Positions 1 through 10,659 of a stretch of DNA of 64,000 nucleotides are shown here, one piece after another (the first letter of the stretch is position 1; each line of letters starts with the position of its first letter). This DNA is from Asparagopsis taxiformis (taxonomy: Eukaryota > Rhodophyta > Florideophyceae > Bonnemaisoniales > Bonnemaisoniaceae), in NCBI GenBank assembly GCA_030407315.1, contig JALQPE010000009.1:1-64000 (forward strand), in the 5' to 3' direction. The notes beneath the pieces were generated by a model, which was not told the origin of the DNA, searched no databases, and saw nothing but the letters and a program-made list of their open reading frames with translations. A program made the position numbers and the translations under genes.

Positions 1-902
1 GTACTGAGCAATAGTGATGCTTTTCTCTTCAGCAGAAGGAGAATTGCTCTTCTCCGCTGTAGTATTCATGATACTATTGTCTCCCATTGTAATCCCTGCA
101 ATCTCAGTTCGTTCAATCGGTTCTCTGTTCAAATGTTGTGTAGACGATGAAATCCACAATTGTGGTACCCGAGTGCGCTTCCCGTCTCTCAGCTTCCTCT
201 CTTATACTGTCCGGACAAGACATTCCCTACCTACGTTCAGTCCTGATGAACCTTACGCCGCACCCGCTCAGCACCTCTGACTCTACCTGATCCTGATACC
301 TCCACAAAGCGTTTAGCCCTTTCCATCAATCTACACCTAATAGTATGTACCTCTAGCGCATATAATGCAATCGAACCCGTTTACCTCACCACGTCAATTA
401 TCATTCATATTCCAACAACCTATTTCATCCACACTCTCCACCTCGCTTCTTCTTCCGTACCATTGATTCCTATCAATCGATTCTACGTGAGTTTTATACA
501 TTTACTACGATCCACCTCTCCTACAAGTCTGAAAAATTCATTTCTACACTAACTTTTGCTACTCACAAATGAACGGTTCCCGTGCAGGCCACTGCTTGAA
601 TTTCTTCCTATTGGCGTACTCGGCTGCAAAGGATTCATAGACTATTTAAACGGTGATCATATAAATGGTTTTCAATGTGCTCCAATGGACAATACACCAA
701 AGAACATCAATATGAATTCATTTCAACTACCTATTCACTACTGCGATTCAGTTTTCTTGCATACCAAATCTCATTGCGTTCCTACCCTAGTCGATTCAAA
801 ATGCTTCCTCCTCGTCAGTTGATCAATATTCCTTATTCCTTACAACGAGCAGGTCCTCTGGACATCCTAAAGTTGGTTACTTAACCTTAACTATCGATGA
901 AT
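1..902. other. Intergenic, no gene recognised
   Basis: This stretch has only short ORFs with no recognisable domain and a pyrimidine-rich plus strand. I see no repeat, RNA gene or transposon terminus in it before the palindrome array that begins near position 903. Confidence 0.5.
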
Positions 903-1437
903 TGCTGTAATGAAACGTTTTCTTACAGCAAAGTCATCGTTACGATGACTTTGCTGTAAGAAAAGAAAACATTACAGCAGCCATGATTTCTTTACCGGGT
1001 AAAAAAATTGTGGCCGCTGTAATGAAACGTTTTCTTACAGCAAAGTCATCGTTACGATGACTTTGCTGTAAGAAAAGAAAACATTACAGTAGCCATGATT
1101 TCTTTACCGGGTAAAAAATTGTGGCCGCTGTAATGAAACGTTTTCTTACAGCAAAGTCATCGTAACGATGACTTTGCTGTAAGAAAGCAAATCATTACAG
1201 CGGCCACAATTTTTTTACCCGGTAAAATTTCTTGCTGATTTTTTACCCGGTAAAAAATTCTTCGGCCACTGCAAGGAAACGGTTCCTTACAGCAAAGTCA
1301 TCGTTACGATGACTTTGCTGTAAGAAAGCAAATCATTACAGCTGCCACGATTTTTTTACCCGGTAAAACATTCTTGGCCACTGTAATGGAAACGTTTTCT
1401 TACAGCAAAGTCATCGTAACGATGACTTTGCTGTAAG
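903..1437. repeat. Array of 39-bp palindromes (subterminal repeat family P39)
   Basis: Five copies of a 39-bp palindrome occur every 110-140 bp, near 925, 1035, 1144, 1284 and 1397. Each has arms CTTACAGCAAAGTCATCGT and its complement around one central T or A. Between copies lie a TTACAGCGGCC-type motif and TTTACCCGGTAAA, also palindromic. The same array type occurs at 34914-35190 and 39547-39845, on either side of a ParB-like/oxygenase gene. Here the array lies about 420 bp downstream of the stop of a Tnp2-like transposase, as expected for a subterminal transposase-binding region. No matching array was found on the 5' side of that gene. Positions 1438-1853, between array and gene, hold nothing else I recognise. 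Confidence 0.85.
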
Positions 1438-1853
1438 CATACCTCCCTCCATCCTCTCAGATCCTCTCCCCACTACTTTGCACCAATCCACCACCGCCCT
1501 AGAGTGTACAATTCATATGTGATGCATCTGGTTATTCATTTTATTCTTCCCTAAAAATCATGCAGCCCTCGGTGGAAATCCGTCTCGCCTACATAGTGCA
1601 TATATCTCTCCACCCTCCAGCAGTCCGGGTCCGTGCCTTACCTCCCTCATGTTCTCATCATATTCGCATACACTCCCATTGCAATAGTGCATACCAAACA
1701 CCTCAGTGACTCCCTCACTCATCTCCACAATTACTGTTCGTCGCCTCTCTTCGACCTTGAACACTCCTTCATCAGTTTTTTGCAAACCCAGGCAAACTCC
1801 ATAAGCTGTACCTTGCTCATCTCTCGCACTCTCGTTCCTCAGGATAAAGAACG

Positions 1854-4800
1854 CTAGAACAATAAAAAACCGCGGTTCATAATTAATTCTTCCCGCATTA
1901 TCTCTGATGTGAGACGAGACGCCGGGTACAGAATCGCTTGTGAAGTTGCACCATCCTCACATTTCATCTGTTCAGGGCAAACAGCATGGATGATAGCTCC
2001 TGATTCTAGAGAGCCAGACCTCTGCACTGTTTTCCTTCCCCACTCTGTCGTAGTGCTTCTAGAAACTCTTCTCACCCATTCGGCATACTTTCCACACCCG
2101 CTTGTTCCGCTTCCGTACCTTTCGGTAAAGAACCGTTTGAAAACACCTACAGCACCCTCTGCCATATCACATTTTCCATTCATGTACTCCTTGACCTCGT
2201 CAATAGATATACCTCCATGCCCTCTCCACGTCACAATTTCACCATCCGCCGACAATATCTTTCCTCGACGCTGGGAGAGAAGCTGGAGAACCGGTTCCTG
2301 GAAGCAGTTTTTCACTACCTCGTCTTCCACATCTATTTCTCTCCCTAGCTCCTGTGAAAGAACGTTGACCATTTGAGAGCATTCGGACGAGGACCAATGT
2401 TGTGGCTCCATGCCGATTTCGCGCAAAACAATGGCCACTCTCGTCTGCCAGTCATCCGCAAGAACTAATTCCAGCGCTGAAAGCTGTTCGCTTTGGTGAT
2501 TGGACATTCTCACACCTTTCTTCAGCGGCTGATGCATCCGTTCGAATATAAGCTCCTGCACGTGCTTCACAGAGCCGTAGGCAGGAAGCGTATGAACACA
2601 AAACTCGACAAGACGATGAACATTAGGCTTGTCCAAATGTGCTCCTGCTCCCTTCACTTTCCGACAATACTCATTCAACGTCTCCACGTAGTCTACAGTT
2701 CTTCCCAGAATGTATTCATTCCTGCCACCTTCTCCGTCAGCCGTCTCTACTTCATGGGGACCGTCTTTCCACCATACGGGCATGAAACTAATACACGAAA
2801 CCAGCTTCTGAAACATCACTACTAGTTTGACGGCCCCATCAAATTTTTCACGATGACCTTCCCCTTTCCCATCCATCATTCGAGCTGCGTTTTCGAATGC
2901 CATAGGTGCTATCAGAAGCACACTGAATATGTCACTCATGTTCATGGAAAGCAGATTGTTGGTTCCAAATAAACGGTTCTGCCTTCCCATCCTGAACTTC
3001 TTCAGAGCGCCCAGAATTTGCAATTCAGCTACCTCTCGAATTCGTGGGCTGGCAGCTGAAATACAAGCGTTCAGTACATCTTGTGCCAGTCCAGGCAATA
3101 GATGGTCAGGTGCTATCACTGCGGAACGGTACGGGTCAAAAATTGCTGGGACAACTGAAACTCCGTTTTCCGTCTTCGGTACTTCTTCCTGCACTGCTTC
3201 CAAGGAAGTGCTCAGGACATGAAATGGTAAATCTTCCCCTTCTTCTGCAGCCAGTCCGAGAGTGCGAAGCTGGGTTTCTGTGGCATCCTTACGTGTCGAT
3301 GCATTCCGATACTTGCTCCTGGCATGCGTCGATGTTTGCCCGTTCACTACCGAAGTGTATGCATTCTTCGTGCCACCAGTACTGCTCAGGTCATATTTGC
3401 GGAAACTGCAGATGTGGCACGGAGAGTTTGATGTGTGTCCAAGAACATCCAGGGTATGTGAAACTGCAGGATAGTCTCCAATGCTCCCCACTGGGTCTAG
3501 AAATACCACAATATCTTCTCCCTCTGCATTTTTCGTTGGGAAACCCTCTGTGCTTCCTCGCACTATATCTTGAACGATATATCGCAATACACAATTTGTG
3601 GACACTCCCGGAGGTGGCAAACCAATCACTCGAACCGCTTGGTAGCTTCCCCTTTTCCGAGGCGGTAGATTGAGAGGTAACATATAGCATCCACCAAAAC
3701 TTCCCTTCCTGCTTGTGAATGGTTCAAAGTCATCCGTGTAAAGGAGAAATCGGTAAACAAAGTAGTTTCGACCATCCTCCAGCTTTCCCCAACATGGTGC
3801 ATCTTCTCGCGGAGACGCTGGGTGCCATTGCGACCTGTGGTCTCCGAAACCATCCGAGAACACCCCTGAAACACGAATTTCTTCATAGTTGGGGCTTCCT
3901 AGTCTATCGGGCGGGTTTCTGGCTTCAGCAAAGCTCGCGCCCGGTGAAAAGCAAAGTAACATGGTGGATGCTTCTCCGACCTGCTCTTTCAAATACCTGT
4001 TCACCAATACGACGTGTGGAACAATATCACCCTCTTCCATTCCAATTGGTAATAGAACGGTTATCACGTCCCCAGCTCGTGTTCCTTTTCCCTTGGCTCC
4101 TGCTCCGATTACACATTGCGATATCGCTCGCAGAGCATGCTGCCTCTCCCATTCCAATAGATGTGACATTCGCGGCTGCAGATATTTTTCGACATGCACA
4201 TCATGCTCACCGTCGTGTCGAGCCTCATAGGTAACTATGGTCCTAGCATGAAGTTCCCACAACGACGTAACCGCCACTCTTCTCCTCTTCGGTTTCCCAC
4301 CATCTCTGTCATTCTTCCTGAACCCTTTTGCTCTTTCGATGACGGCAACCTGACGAGCTCCTGGATGACATCGGATTCGAATTGCTGTTCCATCAGGTAC
4401 ATAAATGTGCTTCAAACCCTTTTTCCCATCGCTGTCAATGGGAACAACTGCTGTGCGAACGAATGGGTCGCTCAAAACACCCCTCCTGCACTTTGCAATG
4501 AACGAATCTTCAATGCTGCACTCTGCGGTTGATTTTTCTCCTTCTGAGCTTCGATTGTTCGCATCACTGCGGAATGATTCAAAGATTGGTCGAGTCTGGA
4601 CATCTTTCAGAGCCCATGTGCTTGGGAGTACAATACGAACTTTCGCCATTCCTCCACAATTGTCTCTGTCATCTGTTGTTCCACGGGTTCCTACTGCACC
4701 TCGATGCTGTGCAGCTCTTGCTCCGCTCTTTCGAAGGTCTATCGGAAACTCGATGTCACAGCTCTTTGCATAGCAGTGTTTCCCCAAGAATGGTAGTATC

Positions 4801-5360
4801 TTCTGTCGCATCACAGAGTCCGACGGGACGTGCTCACTTGGATCTCTGCGGAAATTCATTCCGAACAGGGTACCTTCATAGTGGGCTCTTGTCATTCTTT
4901 GAGTTCCACTCAGCTGAAGAGCCCCATACATCGCAGGCCATTGTAGTAATGCCTTGAAATCACCACATGCTTCATCCCCAGCATTTCGGTCTATCGGGCC
5001 TCCAGTTGAAATGGAATCAGAACCTCGTCCGGTTGCTTCTTCCGATTCCATTAGCGTGCTCGATGCTACGTAGATGTCACTTCCAGCTTCATCGTTGTTG
5101 CTGTACACATCAATACAACCTTCTATTGTGTCACCCATAGGGATTGGGGACTCCAATAGGTCATCTTTGGTACACTCACGTCGTAGCTCATTACCTCTCG
5201 GGATTTCTTTGTTCATGCAGGCTGCATCACTGCTGCGGATTTCTCCCTGCAGTTTCCCAGGAAGCTGTTTACTGGGACTGGCCACATTGAGTGAATCGAA
5301 TCTCGCCTTTGTCCTACGACTTGTGGTTTTCTTTCGAATAGGAGTCCGTCTCGGAGCCAT
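1854..5360 (-). CDS. Tnp2/Plavaka-like DDE transposase (CACTA superfamily), full length
   Basis: This uninterrupted 1168-aa ORF starts at an ATG in good context (AAGATGG). The N-terminus is basic (residues 1-20) and followed by a variable acidic region to about residue 130. The central block resembles Tnp2-type transposases: a YRFLLYTDDF segment (about 537-546), an LDPVGSIGDYPAVSH block (about 621-635, a likely catalytic Asp in GDYP), then a C-x2-C pair at 648-651 (PCHIC) and a PDHLLPGLAQDVL segment (about 751-763). A third acidic residue probably lies near VQELIFERMHQ (about 934-944). This order matches the Tnp2/Plavaka family, whose enzymes cut and paste CACTA-type elements. Two decayed relatives lie at 20386-21215 and 43304-44830. 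The lack of stops suggests recent activity. The exact catalytic triad is inferred, not aligned. Confidence 0.75.
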   Translation of the reverse strand: MAPRRTPIRKKTTSRRTKARFDSLNVASPSKQLPGKLQGEIRSSDAACMNKEIPRGNELRRECTKDDLLESPIPMGDTIEGCIDVYSNNDEAGSDIYVASSTLMESEEATGRGSDSISTGGPIDRNAGDEACGDFKALLQWPAMYGALQLSGTQRMTRAHYEGTLFGMNFRRDPSEHVPSDSVMRQKILPFLGKHCYAKSCDIEFPIDLRKSGARAAQHRGAVGTRGTTDDRDNCGGMAKVRIVLPSTWALKDVQTRPIFESFRSDANNRSSEGEKSTAECSIEDSFIAKCRRGVLSDPFVRTAVVPIDSDGKKGLKHIYVPDGTAIRIRCHPGARQVAVIERAKGFRKNDRDGGKPKRRRVAVTSLWELHARTIVTYEARHDGEHDVHVEKYLQPRMSHLLEWERQHALRAISQCVIGAGAKGKGTRAGDVITVLLPIGMEEGDIVPHVVLVNRYLKEQVGEASTMLLCFSPGASFAEARNPPDRLGSPNYEEIRVSGVFSDGFGDHRSQWHPASPREDAPCWGKLEDGRNYFVYRFLLYTDDFEPFTSRKGSFGGCYMLPLNLPPRKRGSYQAVRVIGLPPPGVSTNCVLRYIVQDIVRGSTEGFPTKNAEGEDIVVFLDPVGSIGDYPAVSHTLDVLGHTSNSPCHICSFRKYDLSSTGGTKNAYTSVVNGQTSTHARSKYRNASTRKDATETQLRTLGLAAEEGEDLPFHVLSTSLEAVQEEVPKTENGVSVVPAIFDPYRSAVIAPDHLLPGLAQDVLNACISAASPRIREVAELQILGALKKFRMGRQNRLFGTNNLLSMNMSDIFSVLLIAPMAFENAARMMDGKGEGHREKFDGAVKLVVMFQKLVSCISFMPVWWKDGPHEVETADGEGGRNEYILGRTVDYVETLNEYCRKVKGAGAHLDKPNVHRLVEFCVHTLPAYGSVKHVQELIFERMHQPLKKGVRMSNHQSEQLSALELVLADDWQTRVAIVLREIGMEPQHWSSSECSQMVNVLSQELGREIDVEDEVVKNCFQEPVLQLLSQRRGKILSADGEIVTWRGHGGISIDEVKEYMNGKCDMAEGAVGVFKRFFTERYGSGTSGCGKYAEWVRRVSRSTTTEWGRKTVQRSGSLESGAIIHAVCPEQMKCEDGATSQAILYPASRLTSEIMREELIMNRGFLLF

Positions 5361-6320
5361 CTTGATGTTTTTGTTCTTTTCTTCTTCGCTCAGTTTTGTT
5401 GCATAGAATACAACTCTAAACTTCTATGACATGACTACTATCTCAATACAGTACTACTACTTTTAACCGTTACGAAACCTTTCCAGGCTTTCATTCGATC
5501 CAATGAACTGGTTCACCACAATGCTTTGCCCTATGCTCATTGCTTTATGCACATTGATTGCTATTTCATCCGGACTCAACATCGTTTTGCTATCTTGTAT
5601 CGCATCCCCTAACCACAAACCCAGCCAAGATGTATCCATTTCCGGAAAACGGCCGTTTATTTCGCAGTGATGCTCTAGGCACTAATACTGAATCTGATTT
5701 TCTCATACACGTACTTCCTACTCGTATACTCTACCATTTTCGGCCCTATTTACAAGTTGAAAGCACAATCTCTCGTTGAATCGTACTCGGTGTGATATCT
5801 TAAATTAGCATAAATTTATATATTGCAATGCAGATTCACTGCTCGCTTGCAACATGAAAATTATAAAATTTCTCCCACACTGCTGTTTCCTAGCCGCCCA
5901 CATCCACGTGGCCCGCTTTGACTGCCTGCCAAGTGTGCTCAGAGCATGCAATGACGTCATCGATATATACCGTCCAAATCATCACTGGAAGCGCGGACTC
6001 CTCGTCCAGGAAAGTGCGCCATTTTTCCTACTCCTCGCCTCCCCCTTTCCAGTAGGCCCGATATGCTAGTGTTTTTCCTATATTTCTGTAGTGATGACGT
6101 CATTATAGACTAGAGAAGGCGGTAGAAGATACAATAATTTTGCGCCTGTTCTGCCAGGTCATGTGCTTCAAAGCGTAATTCGCACCCTAGGTATCGTTTT
6201 TCTGGGCCTCCCATCGCACCGCTCCGTTTCAAATTCATCCCTCTATTGTTCTCCTACACGTCATTTCCGCCCGCAGAGTGCTACTTAAACAACAGATTCT
6301 GGAGATCCCTGTTTCCATCT
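5361..6320 (-). promoter_or_regulatory. Upstream region of the Tnp2-like gene with two TGACGTCA sites
   Basis: No gene is seen here. The region carries two perfect copies of the 8-bp palindrome TGACGTCA at 5952-5959 and 6095-6102, each followed by T, plus a CACGTGG near 5906. TGACGTCA is the classical CREB/ATF bZIP site, so these could be promoter elements for the gene starting at 5360 or for an unseen divergent transcript. That role is inference. About 700 bp after the hairpin (6460-7152) is also empty of recognisable genes. Confidence 0.25.
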
Positions 6321-6459
6321 TCATATCCGTCGGAAGCAAAGCAACAACCCTGGCCGTGGAAGCCGTATAGATCATCTAAACTGCTTCCAAAGCGTAAGTT
6401 TTAGATCATCAATACGGCTCCCAAGGCCAAAGTTGTTGCTTTGTCTCCGACGGATATGA
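6321..6459. repeat. 139-nt near-perfect hairpin (MITE-like or small-RNA-precursor-like)
   Basis: The left arm begins CATATCCGTCGG and the right arm ends CCGACGGATATG. Inside, GCAAAGCAACAAC pairs with GTTGTTGCTTTG, and AGCCGTAT-AGATCATCTAAA pairs with its near-complement around a loop of roughly 14 nt. Total stem is about 60 bp with a few bulges. I see no second copy in this window. It could be a small MITE or encode a hairpin RNA. Confidence 0.6.
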
Positions 6460-7152
6460 ACCATGATGGTACGTTTCCACAACTCACGCCACTAACCCAG
6501 TTTTCTATTCGTTTTCTCTTTCTCAGGTTTCCAGTCGGTGAGTGTTCCAATTCTACTTTCATTTATCTTTCTCTCTTACCACTTCTCCACTAATTTTCTT
6601 TTCTGCCTGTGAGTACATATCTCAATTTGGGATGCAATGGTATTTGTTAAGGTACGTTAGTCTCCTAATCACCATCAATTTCCCTCTCCAATTCAACGTC
6701 ACTAACTTGTTTCCTTTCTCTACATCATTTTTTCTTCTTCTCTTCATTTCCTAGCTTATTCATGCAGCTCAATCAGTTGATAGATTTCTAGACTTTTCTA
6801 GTAGTTTTAGTTTTACTCGTCGGAATAGTGTTAGTTGTAGTAGCATTTTTAACATAGGGATTGTTTATTCTCAATGTAGCCTGCGCAAATAAACAAATCC
6901 AGAGTGAAGCTTCCCATATCGCACCCTCTTAGATTGCTACCTATCCTACCGCGTATACCTCTCGCTAGCTCATAGTCACTACGAAATAAAAATTCCTAGC
7001 CGTACTATTCTGTCCATTCCCATATGAATACCGTCCATGCCCCATCCTCATAGCGCTAGAACTGCCTTCCTCTACCCCAGAAAGATGCCCACGACAGCGT
7101 GACGCTCCATCTCATCCACCACTCCCAGACACCGAATTTTACTATATCAGGA

Positions 7153-7930
7153 CACTACTTTTACTGTCTCCAGGTGCTGCCCAGGGCAGCACGAAATACT
7201 GTCTCCAGGTGCTGCCCAGGGCAGCACGAAATACTGTCTCCAGGTGCTGCCCAGGGCAGCACAAAGTACTGTCTACAGGTGCTGCCCAGGGCAGCACGAA
7301 ATACTGTCTACAGGTGCTGCCCAGGGCAGCACAAAGTACTGTCTACAGGTGCTGCCCAGGGCAGCACAAAGTACTGTCTACAGGTGCTGCCCAGGGCAGC
7401 ACAAAGTACTGTCTACAGGTACTGCCCAGGGCAGCACAAAGTACTGTCTACAGGTACTGCCCAGGACAGTGAAAATCACTGTCTCCAGGTACTGCCCAGG
7501 ACAGTGAAAATCACTGTCTCCAGGTACTGCCCAGGACAGTGAAAATCACTGTCTCCAGGTACTGCCCAGGACAGTGCACCGTGTTGGTTCCATCTATTGT
7601 CCCAGGCAGCGTATTTCACTATCCGGCCATGTTGCCTTGGCCAATACAAAACACTATCCGCCAACACTGCCCAGTACAGTAAATTACATCATATCCAACT
7701 ATTGAATAAATCATTAATTTTTACTGTCTCCATTCACTGCCTCAGACAGTACTGTGAGACAGTGTTTTTTACTGTCTGCAGACAGTGTTCCGTACTGTCT
7801 GCCAGACAGTGCAAATCACTGTCTCCAAGTGTGGCATTAATTTTCATTTGCCGCATAGTGATTTTTACTGTCTCAGACAGTAAAAATCACTGTCTCGCAG
7901 TACTGTCTGAGGCCCCCTTTTCAACACCGT
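7153..7930 (+). repeat. CACTA-type terminus with 35-bp tandem repeat array
   Basis: CACTACTTTTACTGTCTC begins at 7153 and looks like a CACTA terminal inverted repeat. About 12 tandem copies of a 35-bp unit follow (7163 to about 7575). Each contains the palindrome GTGCTGCCC-A-GGGCAGCAC or a drifted ACTGCCCAGGACAGT version and an ACTGTCT motif. From 7576 to 7900 looser palindromes of type ACTGTCTCAGACAGT continue up to the coding region. Such subterminal repeats in CACTA elements bind the element's own proteins. No matching inverted terminus was found beyond 12740, so the element boundary on the right is unknown. Confidence 0.75.
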
Positions 7931-7942
7931 AGTGTGCCAAAT

Positions 7943-9625
7943 ATGCGCGTAACGCCCCCGCGACGTCAGGCTATTGGCGATGGAGGACATCATATTCCCG
8001 ATAGCGTGGGAGATGGGGGGACGGTGAGGGCAGAGAGGTTGCATCCGCCGGAATCCATCGATTTAATGGCGAGTCGCATCAATGCGCAGAAGAAGAAGAT
8101 CGCGGAGCTGGAAAAAAAAGTGTTTAGCCAGGACATAGCAAACAAGGCGCTCACCACGGAGATTGTTGCGTTGGAGGCTAAGGTGAAGACTCTGCAGGCG
8201 GAAAATGCCAGCCTTACTGCAATTGCGAGAACAGGTAGAATCAGTGATCACGGTGGCGGTAAGTCGAAAATACAGAAAGCCATTCCTGTGAAATACCTTG
8301 GAGTTCTTAGGGCGGTTGAGGAAAACCTGACAAAGTGGTGCAAGGACGAGACTATGGAGCTGGACCCTATAGCGGAACAAACGCAGAGACGTTGGACTGG
8401 ACGTACCATCGAGGTAGAGCCGGTAGAAGGGGCACTTTGGAGCGAAAACGGTGTAGGATATATTGCTACCCCTCCGGGCTATATCATCAAGAATCTGCAG
8501 TGGTATACACCTTCGTACAGGGACGAGAGTGATCTGCTGAATGACTTGGTGCGACACGTACTGCGTCAAAGTCCGTGGTGTGATGTGTTTTCCGATGAGG
8601 AGCAGCGTGTGTGCTGTCAAGAGGCTGTGGCGGGGAGCAAGGAATTGAAAGTGAAGGTGACGCAGAAACTGTCCGACGTGATGAGTGCACGGAAGCGTAA
8701 TGCGAGGGACAGATTGTTCGGTTCGCTGGGGTACACGAAATTAATGTCTAGATGCACGATGCTGACGACGCGAGCTGAGATGGACGAGCGAGAGGAACAA
8801 AAGCGCGAAGCGTCTGAGAAGCTTTTGAAACGGGAAAGTAACGGTGATTTGGATATGGGGAGGTGGCGAACGGCACCGTTCTCAGAGCTGCGATACAGCA
8901 AAGGCTTGGTTCCTGACAGCTTCGAAATGGAAGTGAATGGTGATGCATGGTTTAACAACCGAGTAGCTGTGAATGTGCTGGACATCTTCAGGGGTTATTC
9001 GATACGACCAGAACAAGTAATGGACATAGAGACGAGCATACTAACGCTGGCGCGCCTGGATGCTTGGCTAGTGACTACTGTGGAGTGTTTGGATGAACCG
9101 AAGGGGAAAGGAGGTGCACGGCAGAAGGAGTTTACAAGGCGGTACAGTCAATATGTGGGGGTAGCTTTTCAGCAATTAGTTGGTATGGTGGTGTACTGCA
9201 TGTCTTGTCTCCAAGGCTCGCAAGCAAGGGAAGAAACGGACGTTGTCGAGAGCGAACAGCGGACTAGTGCACAGTCACGGCATGTGTTTGCAAGCCGTAC
9301 TGTGACGAGAGAGGCTGTTGAAGTGTGGCAAAGCGGAGAGGGGTCTGGAATTGTTCATGTCGTTGATGATGTAAACCGCTGCTCATCACTTGTTCTAGTG
9401 TCCGAGGATTGGATTCAATCGCATATTACGTCAAACCTCGGTGCTGTAATGGATTGTGTGATTGCGCAAGGACTAATTGGCGCAGAACTTTTCGTCGTTG
9501 ACCCATATGCTGGACACCTGAGTGCAAACCTGAATGTCGAAATCAATGCCCCACAGTATGGGGGCATGGAGCGGCGCCATGCAGCCACTGCTGATAACGG
9601 TTTTGGCGTAATGGAGGATGGTTGA
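7943..9625 (+). CDS. Coiled-coil protein of a Plavaka/CACTA element, function unknown
   Basis: The ORF is open from a GTG at 7934, but the first ATG is at 7943, giving 560 aa. It starts within 50 bp of the subterminal repeat array. Residues about 45-95 form a clear heptad-rich coiled coil (AQKKKIAELEKKV and KVKTLQAENASL). The rest is mostly helical with no domain I recognise; a charged stretch lies around 250-300. It is transcribed towards the convergent transposase gene at 9703-12740, 77 bp from stop to stop. That arrangement suggests a two-gene transposon in which this is the DNA-binding accessory protein, as TNPA is in plant CACTA elements. This role is inferred from position only. The 507-aa protein at 32493-34016 has a similar layout (coiled coil first, then unknown) and may be a distant counterpart. 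Confidence 0.6.
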   Translation: MRVTPPRRQAIGDGGHHIPDSVGDGGTVRAERLHPPESIDLMASRINAQKKKIAELEKKVFSQDIANKALTTEIVALEAKVKTLQAENASLTAIARTGRISDHGGGKSKIQKAIPVKYLGVLRAVEENLTKWCKDETMELDPIAEQTQRRWTGRTIEVEPVEGALWSENGVGYIATPPGYIIKNLQWYTPSYRDESDLLNDLVRHVLRQSPWCDVFSDEEQRVCCQEAVAGSKELKVKVTQKLSDVMSARKRNARDRLFGSLGYTKLMSRCTMLTTRAEMDEREEQKREASEKLLKRESNGDLDMGRWRTAPFSELRYSKGLVPDSFEMEVNGDAWFNNRVAVNVLDIFRGYSIRPEQVMDIETSILTLARLDAWLVTTVECLDEPKGKGGARQKEFTRRYSQYVGVAFQQLVGMVVYCMSCLQGSQAREETDVVESEQRTSAQSRHVFASRTVTREAVEVWQSGEGSGIVHVVDDVNRCSSLVLVSEDWIQSHITSNLGAVMDCVIAQGLIGAELFVVDPYAGHLSANLNVEINAPQYGGMERRHAATADNGFGVMEDG

Positions 9626-9702
9626 AATTAGTGCAGTAAATGTGACGTTGGCTAGAAGGTTTATCATGTAGTACATTATCAATAGAGTGCTGCGATTTAG
9701 AT

Positions 9703-10659
9703 TTATTCTTCTTCATTATCATCTGTGAATTGGTAATCAGTGTTGGTGTAGAAGCGGTTGAGATAGAAACGGTGGTCCGACCAGTGCATTTGTTTCGTAA
9801 ATGGCTTGACTGGAAAGTTACTTCGTACGATGTGCACGGTGCCAGATATAGTAGATGCAGGAATGAGGTCAAACCAAGGACCACCTGCACTGTGGGATGC
9901 AGTGTCATTGCTGTCAACGGATCCGTTGTCCGGGTCCCATGTGGACCACTTTAAACAAATGCACCCAAGTGATTTTTCCACAGCGGTTTTTGGGGCAAAG
10001 CAGGTCATATACTGAACGAAAGCGAGTTCTACAGGTTGAAACAGGTTTGGAGACTGCAGGCGTACCAGTGCCAGGACGCGCCCTACCCATATGGTTCTGT
10101 AGTCATCGGCAGTTCCGGAGATGACGACAAAGGAGTACTGCGATCTCTTTGCGGGGCCGAACGATGAAGTTGCAAAGACGCGCTGCTGCTTGTGCCTCGA
10201 CACGTTTGTGGGGCGAAGCATGCCACTGTGCGGGTCAAAGTCGTCGGCATCTGGGACGTACCCTCCCATGACGTAGGCGGACTTTACCACGGTGACGGAA
10301 ATGTCCATGTCATGTATTGGAGGGCCTTCTGCCGTGGCGCGCAGTCTAGCGAGGGTGAGGAACGCTTGTGCAGCTGTGTCACCGAGTTGCTGGAATAGCG
10401 TTATGGTGCCAGACGGGAACGAGGAGTTGTGCAGCGGCAAAAGAGTGGCAGGATCGGGCTGTCCGTCGATATCTGCAACGAGGAGGGTTGCATCGGGCAG
10501 CAGGGAGGCAAAGTCGTGCAGTGCAACGGTGAATCCGTCGCGAACGAGTACTGCACCGTCTGTGGGCGATATCATGCGTGCGTTTCCCAATGTGTTCGAT
10601 GGGGTATGACCAGTTGGAGTGGCCAAGGAGAATTCCATGTGGCGAATAGTCTCTTCCAT
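9703..10659 (-). CDS. Plavaka-like transposase, C-terminal part (in -1 frame)
   Basis: This 318-aa ORF continues the transposase encoded just upstream on the same strand, in the -1 frame, and overlaps it by about 88 bp. It matches the C-terminal part of Plavaka proteins: VGRVLALVRLQ, VELAFVQYMTCF, LGCICLKW, WFDLIPASTISGTVHIV and a final FYLNRFY. The first ATG lies inside the overlap and is probably not a true start. Reading the junction, the frame change falls near AGGAAACC around 10690. Either one base has been lost or gained, or ribosomes slip -1. A host polymerase or sequencing indel is the simpler view. Confidence 0.6.
   Translation of the reverse strand: MEETIRHMEFSLATPTGHTPSNTLGNARMISPTDGAVLVRDGFTVALHDFASLLPDATLLVADIDGQPDPATLLPLHNSSFPSGTITLFQQLGDTAAQAFLTLARLRATAEGPPIHDMDISVTVVKSAYVMGGYVPDADDFDPHSGMLRPTNVSRHKQQRVFATSSFGPAKRSQYSFVVISGTADDYRTIWVGRVLALVRLQSPNLFQPVELAFVQYMTCFAPKTAVEKSLGCICLKWSTWDPDNGSVDSNDTASHSAGGPWFDLIPASTISGTVHIVRSNFPVKPFTKQMHWSDHRFYLNRFYTNTDYQFTDDNEEE

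Noticed and set aside
7163..7575. CRISPR-like regular array and long ORFs through it
   Set aside because: The units are contiguous 35-bp tandem repeats with no unique spacers, and the ORFs exist in all three frames because the repeat lacks stops.
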